From: Bythopirellula goksoeyrii
GTDB taxonomy: Bacteria; Planctomycetota; Planctomycetia; Pirellulales; Lacipirellulaceae
DNA: 64,000 nucleotides
NCBI RefSeq assembly: GCF_008065115.1
Contig: NZ_CP042913.1
Coordinates: 505,211-569,210 of the forward strand
Reading direction: 5' to 3'
Both the position numbers and the translations under genes were made by a program. Shown here one piece after another: positions 35,288 through 44,153 of this stretch (positions are counted from its first letter, which is position 1; every line of letters starts with the position of its first letter). The notes under the pieces were generated by a model, which ran no database searches, was not told the origin of the DNA, and saw only the letters and a list, made by a program, of their open reading frames with translations.

Positions 35288-37006
35288 TCACGGGACGAAC
35301 TCATCGGCCCCTATGTCTGCACTTAGTCCGAGCGGGCGCAGGTCGCCGTCAATGTCGGTTTGCGGGGCGTGTTGATCGGAGCCACGATCGATACAGGGAG
35401 ATTGTGGTCGAAGTCGATAAGTCGGCAACAGATTCACTTGGTCAAGGTAGGACAAGTCGCCCCAGAGAACAAGTTGGTTTGCATCGTTAGATTTTACAAT
35501 CGTCCAGCGCTTGTCCGATTCGACAATTCGTCCTGACAATTCATTCTTGTCCCAGTTGGACTCAGCGATTTCCAAAGTAGTCACATGCCGATCGGAATCG
35601 AAATTCGCCTTGGTAACGACCAACTGTTTCTGTTCCTGGTCCAACTTCGGCTTCGCATCGAAGTTTCCCTGACCTGGATATCCGTCACGGACATTGGACG
35701 ACGTAATGGGCGTTTCCCAATCATAAACCAACTTTCCCCACATGATATTGTTCACTATCAAACGCGGGGCAAGCTGGGATGTGAATTCGATGAGAATCAT
35801 ATCCTCCAGGAATGTGTTGTTGGTGAGATCAACCTCGCTGGCTTGAATGTAGAGTTGATCTTTCTCCGCCAAAATATTGTTGACAAGTTCGGCACGCGAT
35901 TGCATCGTCATGCGGATGCCCCCCGAGTTGCGTTTCGGGTTGGAATTGCCGCAAAGCAGATTGTTCTTGACTAGCACGAAATAATCCTTCGCATTGGGGA
36001 GTGGATCGAATTCTCTGTCATAGCGATGCTCCTGTCCGCCGATAAACAAGGCACCGCCGTCGTCGGCTGATTTATTGCCGACAAATCTGTTCCCGACGAT
36101 CGCAGGAGAACTCCACAAGGCAACAAAGAGGGCACCACCGTCGTTCACGGCCAAGGCTTGATTCTCAATGAAGAGGTTCTGCTCAATTCGTGGCTTGGAC
36201 CAGTCAAAAACAGAAACGGCCCCCCCATCGCTACTTCGATGTCCATCCGCGGTGCCCGTTTCGTTATGCAAAAAAACATTCTCACGAATCACTCCTTCAC
36301 AATTCGAATAAAGCGCAATGGCGGCACCGCGACCGATTTCAGTGCGATTCTCTACGAATAGATTGTTCGCTATCGTGGGGGCAGCACCTTGGCATGCACA
36401 AATTGCTCCTCCATCGTGTGCTTTTTCGTGAAGCTTGCCTGGCGCCCAATCCTCAGGGGCTAATGTCTGGTTGTTTTGAAAACGGTTGTTGGTAACGGTG
36501 GGAGAGGTTCCCTTGCAATACAAAGCGGCACCATCACCACGCACCCTGGCATCTCGAATCACGAAGCCATCGAGTCTGGTGTAATTAGCGCCTAGAATTA
36601 TCCGCCTACTATTTTCACCGGAGAGAATCGACGGGTAGCGAGATATGTCACGATCCCAACTGATTGGATCGAATCCTCCATACAATTCAACATGCTCCCG
36701 CATCTGGATTTCTCTTCCAGAATAGAACCCTTCTGCAACAAGAATCGCGGAGCGACTTTCAGCGGAAGATTTCGGCGTATCCGTCAAGGCTTTCTGCAAG
36801 GTTTTCCAAGGGTTCGACTTGGTTCCGACTCCTTTCGAGTCAGATCCTGTGGCTTGTGATACGTAACGAAAGCGAGAGAACTCCTCGCTTGCCACAGCAG
36901 TGTTTTGAGGACCGGGAGTTTTATCATCAGCCATCACACCAAGCTCTGCTCCACTAAGGGAGCAAAGCATTCCGACACACGCAAGCCCACGCCTAGTTTG
37001 CTTCAT
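35288..37006 (-). CDS. Exported right-handed beta-helix protein (pectate-lyase-like fold)
   Basis: A 572-residue protein from ATG 37006 (MKQTRRGLACVG), with a signal peptide. It begins with a DUF1565-like segment (RYVSQATGSDSKGVGTKSNPW, 'how many columns' of the helix start) and continues with repeated NNRFxxN / DGGAL coils from about residue 130 to 420, typical of a parallel beta-helix. The C-terminal ACIDRGSD...DIDGDLRP....DIGADEF block is the choice-of-anchor Q type end. The fold is shared by polysaccharide lyases and rhamnogalacturonases, but no catalytic set is identifiable. Second gene of the LamG-led operon. Confidence 0.85.
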   Translation of the reverse strand: MKQTRRGLACVGMLCSLSGAELGVMADDKTPGPQNTAVASEEFSRFRYVSQATGSDSKGVGTKSNPWKTLQKALTDTPKSSAESRSAILVAEGFYSGREIQMREHVELYGGFDPISWDRDISRYPSILSGENSRRIILGANYTRLDGFVIRDARVRGDGAALYCKGTSPTVTNNRFQNNQTLAPEDWAPGKLHEKAHDGGAICACQGAAPTIANNLFVENRTEIGRGAAIALYSNCEGVIRENVFLHNETGTADGHRSSDGGAVSVFDWSKPRIEQNLFIENQALAVNDGGALFVALWSSPAIVGNRFVGNKSADDGGALFIGGQEHRYDREFDPLPNAKDYFVLVKNNLLCGNSNPKRNSGGIRMTMQSRAELVNNILAEKDQLYIQASEVDLTNNTFLEDMILIEFTSQLAPRLIVNNIMWGKLVYDWETPITSSNVRDGYPGQGNFDAKPKLDQEQKQLVVTKANFDSDRHVTTLEIAESNWDKNELSGRIVESDKRWTIVKSNDANQLVLWGDLSYLDQVNLLPTYRLRPQSPCIDRGSDQHAPQTDIDGDLRPLGLSADIGADEFVP

Positions 37007-37037
37007 CAGAGAAACCACTGTGCAGAGGTTAAAGTTT

Positions 37038-39491
37038 TCAGCGATCCACAAATTGCAGAGCATAAAGTTTACTCCCTCGCATGCGGATTTCTAGTTGTAT
37101 CGTCTTGCCTTGAAATCCTGAAAGGTCACTTCCCTGTTCAATCCAGGCAATCTCCGTGTCGATAAAGTCTCCGTTTACATAAACACATTCGTCAACAGAA
37201 AACCCTGAAATAGGAGCACCTTGCTCATCAAGGAGACCAATCTGCGCGTAACCAGTGGCATCTGTATCGATATTGAGTGTCAATCGATTTCCTTCGAACG
37301 TCAATGGTCTTGTAATAACCACCGCTTCATCATCATAAGGACTATCGAGCGATACGAAACCATCCAATCTCTGCACGAGTCTATACACACCGCGTCCCGT
37401 GGGATCATGTCGGTAAGCCGAGTGGTATTGGGTTTCCCCAAAATAGTATTGCCAAATTTCATCTCCGCGGCGCACCATCCCGTGAGCAATGTAAGCATTG
37501 ACCACATCACGACCGGCGTGTTCGCCGATTCCCACGTAGGCAGGTCGCGGAAAACGCTCCCAATCTTTCCCATTGCGACTCACCGCAAGTTGTGTTTCTA
37601 CACTACCCGACCCTCGGCCACGCAGCGGATCGGCTAGCGCATGCCGTGCAGTAGGACCATCAGGCCAGTAGTGAAAATATACGATTGGAAATGCCAGATA
37701 GGTGTCCGGTGCCCAAGGGTATTTCTGGGCTTTGGTGACATAGATATCGGTGCCTGGTGGATCAACTGAGATCGGTCGAAATGCATGGGGAAACTCTAGC
37801 CCAAATCCACCGGGAGTTAGCGGCCCATTGTCCAAATACCAGGGAAGAGGATCGCGAATTGCTTCCGCAGCCTGCCGCTGCCAATAGTCGCTCTGAGAGA
37901 GAGGGGTGAATTCCACCGGTTTCGCCAAATCACGATGTTCGGTAACAACGGAACTGCGTTCTGTATCCCCTGCTGGAGTTTCGTGAATTCCGGATCGGTG
38001 ATAGGAAACGTAGCATTGACGTTGATCGTCGTAGAATGTGCAAGATTGAGTCCCCGAGCGAAATGGCAAAGTCGCGGTCTTGTTTCGCTTCCAATCGTAG
38101 CCATCGGGAGAAGTATACAGATATACCCCGCGCCGATGGTAATCGCTCAAGTATTTCCAGCGTTCTTCATCTGGCCCATTGGCATCAATGAATGGGTTTC
38201 CCAAGCCACCAACCATTTCAGGAATGACAATTTTCGATAATGCTTCGGAATCGCCTGGAGCAGTAAAATGTATCCCATCCTGAGAGACACGCACTGCAAG
38301 TTGATCGTTCTCTAAGCTATTGTAGATCCGAATCAACCCTTCGGTATCTGCTACCACAGTAAGATGCTTACGAAAGGCTCCTCGTATATCGCCGATAACC
38401 AACTCTGCACGCTGAGGTGGATTGACGACGAAGTCCGCGCCGTCAATTTTCAAGAGCAAGGCATCATCGATAAACAGATGCTTTCGATTCCCCAGATGCA
38501 CTGGTTCCAGTGTTGCCCTCGTATTGTCGAACAAGAGACGTGGGCCCGATTGGAGGATTACCCCTGGTCGATCCAAGGCAAAGCTGTCTGGGGGCTGAAA
38601 CGAGTCTTGATAGATCTCGCCGACTGAGAAACGTAGTTCATCGATGGCTCCTGGAAGCGGATGACGCCAATCTTTGTTCCTACCCAGAGAGAAATACGAA
38701 GGCGTCTTTGAGGGTAGGCTCTTGAACTCGTGCTTATCTGGCAGTGGTTGCAACTGGCCGTCAACATAGTGTCGTAGTTGATCTTCTTTGGCAGAGAACA
38801 CAAACGTGCAGTGGTGCCAGGTTTTATCTCTTCCATTCCATACCGTTTTGTCTGAGGCAATGGAGAGTTCCGTTCCACTAGGTCCATTGCGAAACACAAA
38901 ACATTGGTACTTCGGACAGAACGAAAGGCTAGTCGTACCTTGATTCTCGGCATTGGGGATCAAACCAAGTTCAAATACAACTCCCTCATCAGATGAAGCA
39001 TCTTCCAAGCGAAACCAAAACTCGACCGTCCAGTCAAAGTCACCCAGATTGAGTCGAGAATCAACTGGACTTACAAAGCCTACTTCTTTCCGTAGATGTT
39101 TCTCGCCATCGGTCATCAAAGCCGCAAATCGGCTGTTGTGCCAATACATCTTGCCATTGTCGCTAAAAAAAACCTGCCAGGGGCGTCTTAGGCCATAATG
39201 GTTCGAGCCTGAAGGGAAGCCGATGGCTGGCTGGTTTGTGATGGATAGGGCATTGCCAGAAACTCCAGCAACGAGCTGACCTCCTGACCCAAGGACCAGG
39301 GGATAATCATTCTCAGACGAAGAATCGAGGACACTACTTGGGTATGTACCAAGAGGCTCGTCAAAAAGCCACAAGGCGGTAGTATCAGCCATTGCTGAGA
39401 CGGATGGAGGCGCCACCAGATAAAAAAGTACGGAGTACTTCAAGGTATACGCAACCACGGCTTTAAGCCTGGTCAATGTGTAAATGTGCAT
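37038..39491 (-). CDS. LamG domain plus five-bladed propeller hydrolase-like protein, paralogue 1
   Basis: An 817-residue exported protein; ATG 39491 gives a signal peptide ending near residue 35. A LamG/concanavalin-like domain occupies about 90-300 (NLGDFDWTVEFWFRL, DGQLQPL, GAIDELRFSVGEIYQ). The C-terminal two-thirds resemble glycoside hydrolase family 32/43-like propellers (RKHLFIDDALL, VSQDGIHFTAPG, PDGYDWKRN, the DDQRQCYVSYHR strand) and end in a beta-sandwich. It is strongly similar along its length to the protein at 55322-57793. It leads the four-gene operon divergent from the AraC-family gene. Enzyme activity is inferred from fold only. Confidence 0.8.
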   Translation of the reverse strand: MHIYTLTRLKAVVAYTLKYSVLFYLVAPPSVSAMADTTALWLFDEPLGTYPSSVLDSSSENDYPLVLGSGGQLVAGVSGNALSITNQPAIGFPSGSNHYGLRRPWQVFFSDNGKMYWHNSRFAALMTDGEKHLRKEVGFVSPVDSRLNLGDFDWTVEFWFRLEDASSDEGVVFELGLIPNAENQGTTSLSFCPKYQCFVFRNGPSGTELSIASDKTVWNGRDKTWHHCTFVFSAKEDQLRHYVDGQLQPLPDKHEFKSLPSKTPSYFSLGRNKDWRHPLPGAIDELRFSVGEIYQDSFQPPDSFALDRPGVILQSGPRLLFDNTRATLEPVHLGNRKHLFIDDALLLKIDGADFVVNPPQRAELVIGDIRGAFRKHLTVVADTEGLIRIYNSLENDQLAVRVSQDGIHFTAPGDSEALSKIVIPEMVGGLGNPFIDANGPDEERWKYLSDYHRRGVYLYTSPDGYDWKRNKTATLPFRSGTQSCTFYDDQRQCYVSYHRSGIHETPAGDTERSSVVTEHRDLAKPVEFTPLSQSDYWQRQAAEAIRDPLPWYLDNGPLTPGGFGLEFPHAFRPISVDPPGTDIYVTKAQKYPWAPDTYLAFPIVYFHYWPDGPTARHALADPLRGRGSGSVETQLAVSRNGKDWERFPRPAYVGIGEHAGRDVVNAYIAHGMVRRGDEIWQYYFGETQYHSAYRHDPTGRGVYRLVQRLDGFVSLDSPYDDEAVVITRPLTFEGNRLTLNIDTDATGYAQIGLLDEQGAPISGFSVDECVYVNGDFIDTEIAWIEQGSDLSGFQGKTIQLEIRMRGSKLYALQFVDR

Positions 39492-39622
39492 AGATACATG
39501 ACTACCTTTCAGGAACCTCTGCTCCAACAAGCCAGCTCTTGAGTTTAACCAAACACTGCGAATCAAGGCTGGCTTTTTCGGAAACTTACTCTTCGTCCAA
39601 ACTGACAACATTCAAGCCGTGC

Positions 39623-39661
39623 TACCATTGGTACGTAAATCATGGTAGAATTCTCACCATG
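39623..39661. promoter_or_regulatory. Candidate operator between LamG operon and AraC-family gene
   Basis: Within the 285-base divergent gap there are two inverted repeats: TACCA-T-TGGTA at 39623-39633 and CATGGT-9 nt-ACCATG at 39641-39646/39656-39661. The half-sites ACCAT/ATGGT recur, as would fit a dimeric regulator site. Confidence 0.35.
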
Positions 39662-39776
39662 AGCATACAAAGGTTTCCCAGTTTGCTTATTCACTTATCC
39701 GGAATCTCGTTGGTGCGCTCTGAGCGTTCTTCCCGTGTTCATCGGAACAGATTGAACCGAAAATAATAGAGTTAGA

Positions 39777-40676
39777 ATGAATCTCGAACATTCAGGGCGT
39801 GAACCGGTTATGCGGCGCAGTAGTCCCGCATATCCATCTCTTCCACAAAGTGGCATTCTAGTTTTTGAAAGTCATCATTCAACGACATTTTCCATGGAGT
39901 TAAAGCGATTTCCTTTTCACAAGATTTGCTGGATCCCGGTTGGTCGAGGTTCCCTCGAATTTGGGTCGTCGCGATTGCCACTCGGGAAAGATGAATTGCT
40001 GCTAATCCCTGCTGAGGATGAGCATCGATTTGTTGACAATCATACTGCTCCCATGACTCTGGTCTTCGCATTTTTCTCTGCAAACGTCGTCAAGGAAAAC
40101 AAGGCGCTGCAGATACTACTCCCCGAACTAAAGTCTCGCTTTGACTTGCCTTATCCCATTGTGGAGCTGCACAGTTACCGTCGCGGCGCAGTACGCGACA
40201 TTTTCAAGCGTATGCTACTTGAACAAGCACGTGGTGGTCCTGAGTCTGAAGCGATCTTGCACGCAGGGCTAATTGATTTATTGGTGCACCTCTTGCGAGG
40301 CGACCTTCTAGACAAAACGGCTAGCATCTCTCGCGAACAAGCAATCGATGGGACACTCGACTACATCGAGCATTTTTTCCACACGACAATCTCTGTAAAA
40401 GACTTGGCAGAGATGTGCGGGATTTCGAGCCGTCGCTATTCAGATTTGTTCAAGCAACGCACCGGAAGGACCGTCGTACAATACCTGAGCGAACGCCGCA
40501 TCAACTACGCGCAAGAACGACTGCGTCAAACTGGCCAAATCATGTATGCTGCCGTTTCGGCGGGATTCAGTGACATTACACATTTCTATCGCGTCTTCAA
40601 ACGAATGACGAACATGACACCGGGCGAGTATCTCGAACAAGTGAGTTCTACTGAGCGCGAAGAAAAGGCGAATTAG
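39777..40676 (+). CDS. AraC/XylS-family transcriptional regulator
   Basis: Likely controls the flanking genes. The 299 residues comprise an N-terminal cupin-type sensor domain (about 25-170: RFPFHKICWIPVGRGSLEF, LLLIPAEDEHRFVDN) and a C-terminal double helix-turn-helix (about 190-290: TISVKDLAEMCGISSRRYSDLFKQRTG, RTVVQYLSERRINYAQERL, FSDITHFYRVFKRMTNMTPGEYL). It is divergent from the LamG-led operon and its stop overlaps the convergent DUF1080 gene by 4 bases. A ligand is not predictable; sugar sensing is usual in the family. Confidence 0.92.
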   Translation: MNLEHSGREPVMRRSSPAYPSLPQSGILVFESHHSTTFSMELKRFPFHKICWIPVGRGSLEFGSSRLPLGKDELLLIPAEDEHRFVDNHTAPMTLVFAFFSANVVKENKALQILLPELKSRFDLPYPIVELHSYRRGAVRDIFKRMLLEQARGGPESEAILHAGLIDLLVHLLRGDLLDKTASISREQAIDGTLDYIEHFFHTTISVKDLAEMCGISSRRYSDLFKQRTGRTVVQYLSERRINYAQERLRQTGQIMYAAVSAGFSDITHFYRVFKRMTNMTPGEYLEQVSSTEREEKAN

Positions 40677-41395
40677 CGCGACACGTCTTGCGGCTTTTTT
40701 GTATCAGACAAGAACTCCACTAATTCGAACTTTCGATACCAAACTTCGCTCCCATGGTCGGTAAGCATGATTTTGCCTTTCAGATTGTGTCCAAACTCCG
40801 GCAAGTCTGCGAATTTGCTGAATGAGACTCGTTTTTTCCAATCCTCGCTACCCACAGTAGCTGACACAATGAGTCGTCCATTAAGCCAATGTTGGATCTG
40901 ATTGTCTTTGACCACAATTCGGCTCTTATTAAATTCACCGACTGGTAACAATTGCTTCTCGCTGTTCGGTTCGTAGAGGTCGTACAGCGAACCTGCACTG
41001 GTGCGCGGAGTTAGAAGCTTAGGATAATTCAAGTCGTCGCAGATTTGATACTCGAAGCCGCGAGTATCCCCATCAAAATCTCGTACACGATACTTCAAGC
41101 CACTATTTCCACCCTTGGCTATTTTCCATTCGAACGATAAATCAAAATTCTCGAATTCACGGACTGTAATTATATTGCCTACCCGTTGACCCTCTCTATG
41201 ACTTTCATCCGGGTCAAGATGAATCATACCATCAACGACTTCCCATCCAGAAGTGATGGGGGAGCCATGGTTATACGTCCAACCCTCTAGGGTTTGTCCG
41301 TTGAAGATGGGGAGTTCGGCAGATTTTGACGACGCCGTCGAAAGAAGAGCAAAACTCACAAGCACCAAAAGTAACACTAGAATAGCTCGTAACAT
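40673..41395 (-). CDS. Exported DUF1080 (3-keto-disaccharide hydrolase-type) protein, single domain
   Basis: A 240-residue protein made of a signal peptide (to about 27) and one DUF1080 concanavalin-like domain: PIFNGQTLEGWTYN, FENFDLSFEWKIAKGGNSGLKYRV, GFEYQICDD, RIVVKDNQIQHWLNGRLI, GKIMLTDHGSEVWYRKFELVE. Unlike the 31920 protein it has no extra N-terminal module. It is the last gene of the nitrilase-esterase - LRR - GntP - DUF1080 operon, 32 bases after gntP. It probably cleaves a keto-glycoside bond in the envelope; that is family-based inference. Confidence 0.9.
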   Translation of the reverse strand: MLRAILVLLLVLVSFALLSTASSKSAELPIFNGQTLEGWTYNHGSPITSGWEVVDGMIHLDPDESHREGQRVGNIITVREFENFDLSFEWKIAKGGNSGLKYRVRDFDGDTRGFEYQICDDLNYPKLLTPRTSAGSLYDLYEPNSEKQLLPVGEFNKSRIVVKDNQIQHWLNGRLIVSATVGSEDWKKRVSFSKFADLPEFGHNLKGKIMLTDHGSEVWYRKFELVEFLSDTKKPQDVSR

Positions 41396-41427
41396 TCGTT
41401 TGAATCTCCTTATTCAAGCCACTTTCG

Positions 41428-42747
41428 CTAAATGAGGACAGCTTTCAAAATCGCTATCGTCACAATTCCTGCGAGCCCCTGGGCCAAAGTGGCGGCCGTA
41501 TGGCACTTCAGTGCAGTATCAGTATTCATATCTGAGAATTGTGAAACCACCCAAAAATAGCTGTCATTAAAATGAGACACGGTCATCGAACCAGCACCGA
41601 TCGCTAGAACAACTAGGGCTTTGGCATTCGGCGAAATAAGTCTCATTGGCTCCAACAGTGGCAACATTATTGCCGCGGTGGTAATGATAGCCACAGTCGA
41701 AGATCCTTGCGCCGATTTAAGTACGGCCGCAATGAGAAAAGGTAGAGCAATCCCCAAATGCCAATCTGCCATGCCCTGGGCAAAAGCGTCGGCAATGCCC
41801 GTGGCTCGCAAAATATTACCCAATGCCCCGCCGGCACCCGTGATAAGAATAATCGAACCGGCATTCTTCAATCCTTCAGATACCCAACGCAATGTAGTTT
41901 CTGGAGTATTTCGCCCGTTGAATCCAATCACCAGCAATACTCCGGTGAGAAGAGCAACGACGGGATCGCCAATAAACTGCAAAACATCCCTAATTGACCC
42001 CTCGCCAAATGGGTAAGCTGGAGAATCCGCAAGGGATTTCAACGTGATGAGCAAGAGTGGAGCCAGAAGTGGGGTAAAAGATTTAAATGCACTCCCTTCA
42101 TTCTTGCTCGGATTCTCTTCATGCACATTAAGCGGGACGATGGAATATCTGGAAGCAACCAGAAGTGCCCAAAGTAGACCGGCTCCAGCCGTAGGAATTG
42201 ATACAATTAGACCTAGTATCAACACACGCCCGATATCCGCGCCCAAAGTTCCCGCGGCGGCCAAAGGACCCGGAGTGGGTGGTACGAAAACATGGGTTGT
42301 ATACAACCCTGTTGAGAGGGCCACGGCCAAAACAGCTAGAGAAATGCCGGTTCTCCGACTCAAAGCCTTGTTAACTGTCGAGAGGATGACAAAGCCCGAG
42401 TCACAGAAAACGGGAATGGAGACGATAAACCCAGTAATGCTCATGGCCAAAGGTGACTTTTTCTCTCCCACCAACTTCATCACACTCGAAGCAATGGTAT
42501 TCGCTCCTCCCGAATGTTCCAGGAAAGTGCCGATGATAGTTCCGCAAGCTATGACAATGCCGACACTTTTGAGCGTATTGCCAAATCCTTCACTGAGCTT
42601 CGAGAGAACAGTTGTGGACTCCAAATCTCCGAGAAACCCCATTAGAATTGCAGCCATGATAAGGGCAAGAAAGGGATGCACCTTCAATTTAGTCGTGGAA
42701 AAGACAACCAGAGCGATGACGAGCAACAAATAGAGAAGATTTAGCAT
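41428..42747 (-). CDS. gntP: GntP-family permease (gluconate:H+ symporter type)
   Basis: Cytoplasmic-membrane importer for gluconate or similar sugar or hydroxy acids. The 439 residues give about 12 hydrophobic helices; familiar parts are HPFLALIMAAILMGFLGD, GNTLKSVGIVIACGTIIGTFLEHSGGA, SIPVFCDSGFVIL, THVFVPPTPGPLAAAGTLGADIG, and GSMTVSHFNDSYFWVVSQF. The position between an LRR protein and a DUF1080 protein in one transcript suggests uptake of a sugar acid liberated by exported enzymes. The only importer recognised in the accessory region. Confidence 0.93.
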   Translation of the reverse strand: MLNLLYLLLVIALVVFSTTKLKVHPFLALIMAAILMGFLGDLESTTVLSKLSEGFGNTLKSVGIVIACGTIIGTFLEHSGGANTIASSVMKLVGEKKSPLAMSITGFIVSIPVFCDSGFVILSTVNKALSRRTGISLAVLAVALSTGLYTTHVFVPPTPGPLAAAGTLGADIGRVLILGLIVSIPTAGAGLLWALLVASRYSIVPLNVHEENPSKNEGSAFKSFTPLLAPLLLITLKSLADSPAYPFGEGSIRDVLQFIGDPVVALLTGVLLVIGFNGRNTPETTLRWVSEGLKNAGSIILITGAGGALGNILRATGIADAFAQGMADWHLGIALPFLIAAVLKSAQGSSTVAIITTAAIMLPLLEPMRLISPNAKALVVLAIGAGSMTVSHFNDSYFWVVSQFSDMNTDTALKCHTAATLAQGLAGIVTIAILKAVLI

Positions 42748-42799
42748 GATATCAGTTTCGCCTTGTTATACACCATTTCTAGCCGATTACAGTCAGAGG

Positions 42800-44107
42800 C
42801 TAACGACTGATTTGGCATTTTGGAAGCGCCGTTTGGAGTTGTGCCGCACCTACATCAGTGATTTTTGTGCCACCTAATGAAAGGTGTCGCAGACCAGTTG
42901 CCTTACTCAAATAGGGTACCGCCTCGTCGGTTATATTGGTTCCGGAAAGCCCCAGAATTTGCAATGAGGTCAAGTCGCCGACGTGCTTCAACTGAGAATC
43001 GCCCAACTGCGTCCAATTCATGTCGAGTGATTTGACATACTTCAAGGAGGATAATTGCTTTCCTTCCAATTGAGTCAGTGGGTTTAATCCAAGTGTTAGA
43101 TGATGCAGTTCTGTCAATTCGCCGAGATATTCTAACGCGGGCCCTTGGATGTCATTCTCAGAAAGATCAAGATATTCAAGCTCTGAAAGTCCTTGTAGAT
43201 GTTTTAATCCCTCACCGGTGAGATGATTGTCTGACAAATCGAGTGATTTAAGGTGAATCAAGGGTGCTAAGTATTCTAGGCCGTCATCAGTAAATCTGTT
43301 TTCTGAAAGATTGAGACTCCGCAGGTTGGTCATACCTTGTAGTGCTTGCAACCCTGCATCATCAACCCAGTTGTCTCTTAGATCGAGTCTCTTTAGTTTA
43401 TGTAAGTGGGCAATCTTGTGGAGCCCGACTCCGCTAATTCGATTATTGTGCAAGTCAAGGATTACCAACTCAGGAAATGCTGCCAAGTGCTTCATGTCAT
43501 CATCCCGGATATCGATATCGCCAGAATGTGTAACATGCCTGACTGTGCGAAAGTAGTCCTCTCCTACTATCTGCCGAAGCCATTTAGGCGTTGGAGACCG
43601 AATTTCAGGCAAGTAGTTTCCTGTGGGATCTAGCTGGTAATCAAAGCTGATGTGGAGATTGCGGTCAAGCAGTTCCTGCACCTTGCGCTGAGTCCTCATG
43701 CGGTGAGCTACAATTCCTAACCCAATCGCGCACAGAGTGGTCAGAATGAAGATCGTCCTTAGGCTGAAATACAATCGCCGAGGAATTCGGAATTTAATCC
43801 AGCTCAGCAAGCTTGACAAAGGCTCACTCCACAACTCTTGAGTCTTCAGTGCGCAAACGAGCCCAACAATACCTCCCAACGCCATTGAAACGATCAATGG
43901 CCACGACCGACTTGTCATCAACAAGTGAGGCTGATTGAGATAGGCGCTGTAAATCGTGCCGGCGATTAGTCCACAGAAAATGCCCAGCGAATTACCAATC
44001 GCAACGGGACGACTTGTGGAGAGTTGAATGGCAATTGTAAAAAGAGTCGCCAAAATTAGGGCCGCGACACCCAGTCCGGAGAGCATCGAGATTTGGGCAC
44101 CGACCAT
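42800..44107 (-). CDS. Membrane protein with C-terminal leucine-rich repeats
   Basis: Four predicted membrane helices in the first 135 residues (about 10-28, 35-57, 70-88, 117-134) are followed by a leucine-rich-repeat domain of about ten units from residue 190 to the end (LDLHNNRISGVGLHKIAHL, LKRLDLRDNWVDDAGL, SLNLSENRFTDDGLEYLAPL). These are the ribonuclease-inhibitor/LRR_GALA type often seen in planctomycetes. Which side of the membrane the LRRs face is undecided. The gene sits between the nitrilase-esterase fusion and gntP (gaps 46 and 52 bases), so it may be a receptor or adaptor for the system. Confidence 0.82.
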   Translation of the reverse strand: MVGAQISMLSGLGVAALILATLFTIAIQLSTSRPVAIGNSLGIFCGLIAGTIYSAYLNQPHLLMTSRSWPLIVSMALGGIVGLVCALKTQELWSEPLSSLLSWIKFRIPRRLYFSLRTIFILTTLCAIGLGIVAHRMRTQRKVQELLDRNLHISFDYQLDPTGNYLPEIRSPTPKWLRQIVGEDYFRTVRHVTHSGDIDIRDDDMKHLAAFPELVILDLHNNRISGVGLHKIAHLHKLKRLDLRDNWVDDAGLQALQGMTNLRSLNLSENRFTDDGLEYLAPLIHLKSLDLSDNHLTGEGLKHLQGLSELEYLDLSENDIQGPALEYLGELTELHHLTLGLNPLTQLEGKQLSSLKYVKSLDMNWTQLGDSQLKHVGDLTSLQILGLSGTNITDEAVPYLSKATGLRHLSLGGTKITDVGAAQLQTALPKCQISR

Positions 44108-44153
44108 TAGAGGCCCTCTTTAAATCATCACGCGAGGATCGTTCAACATTGCA

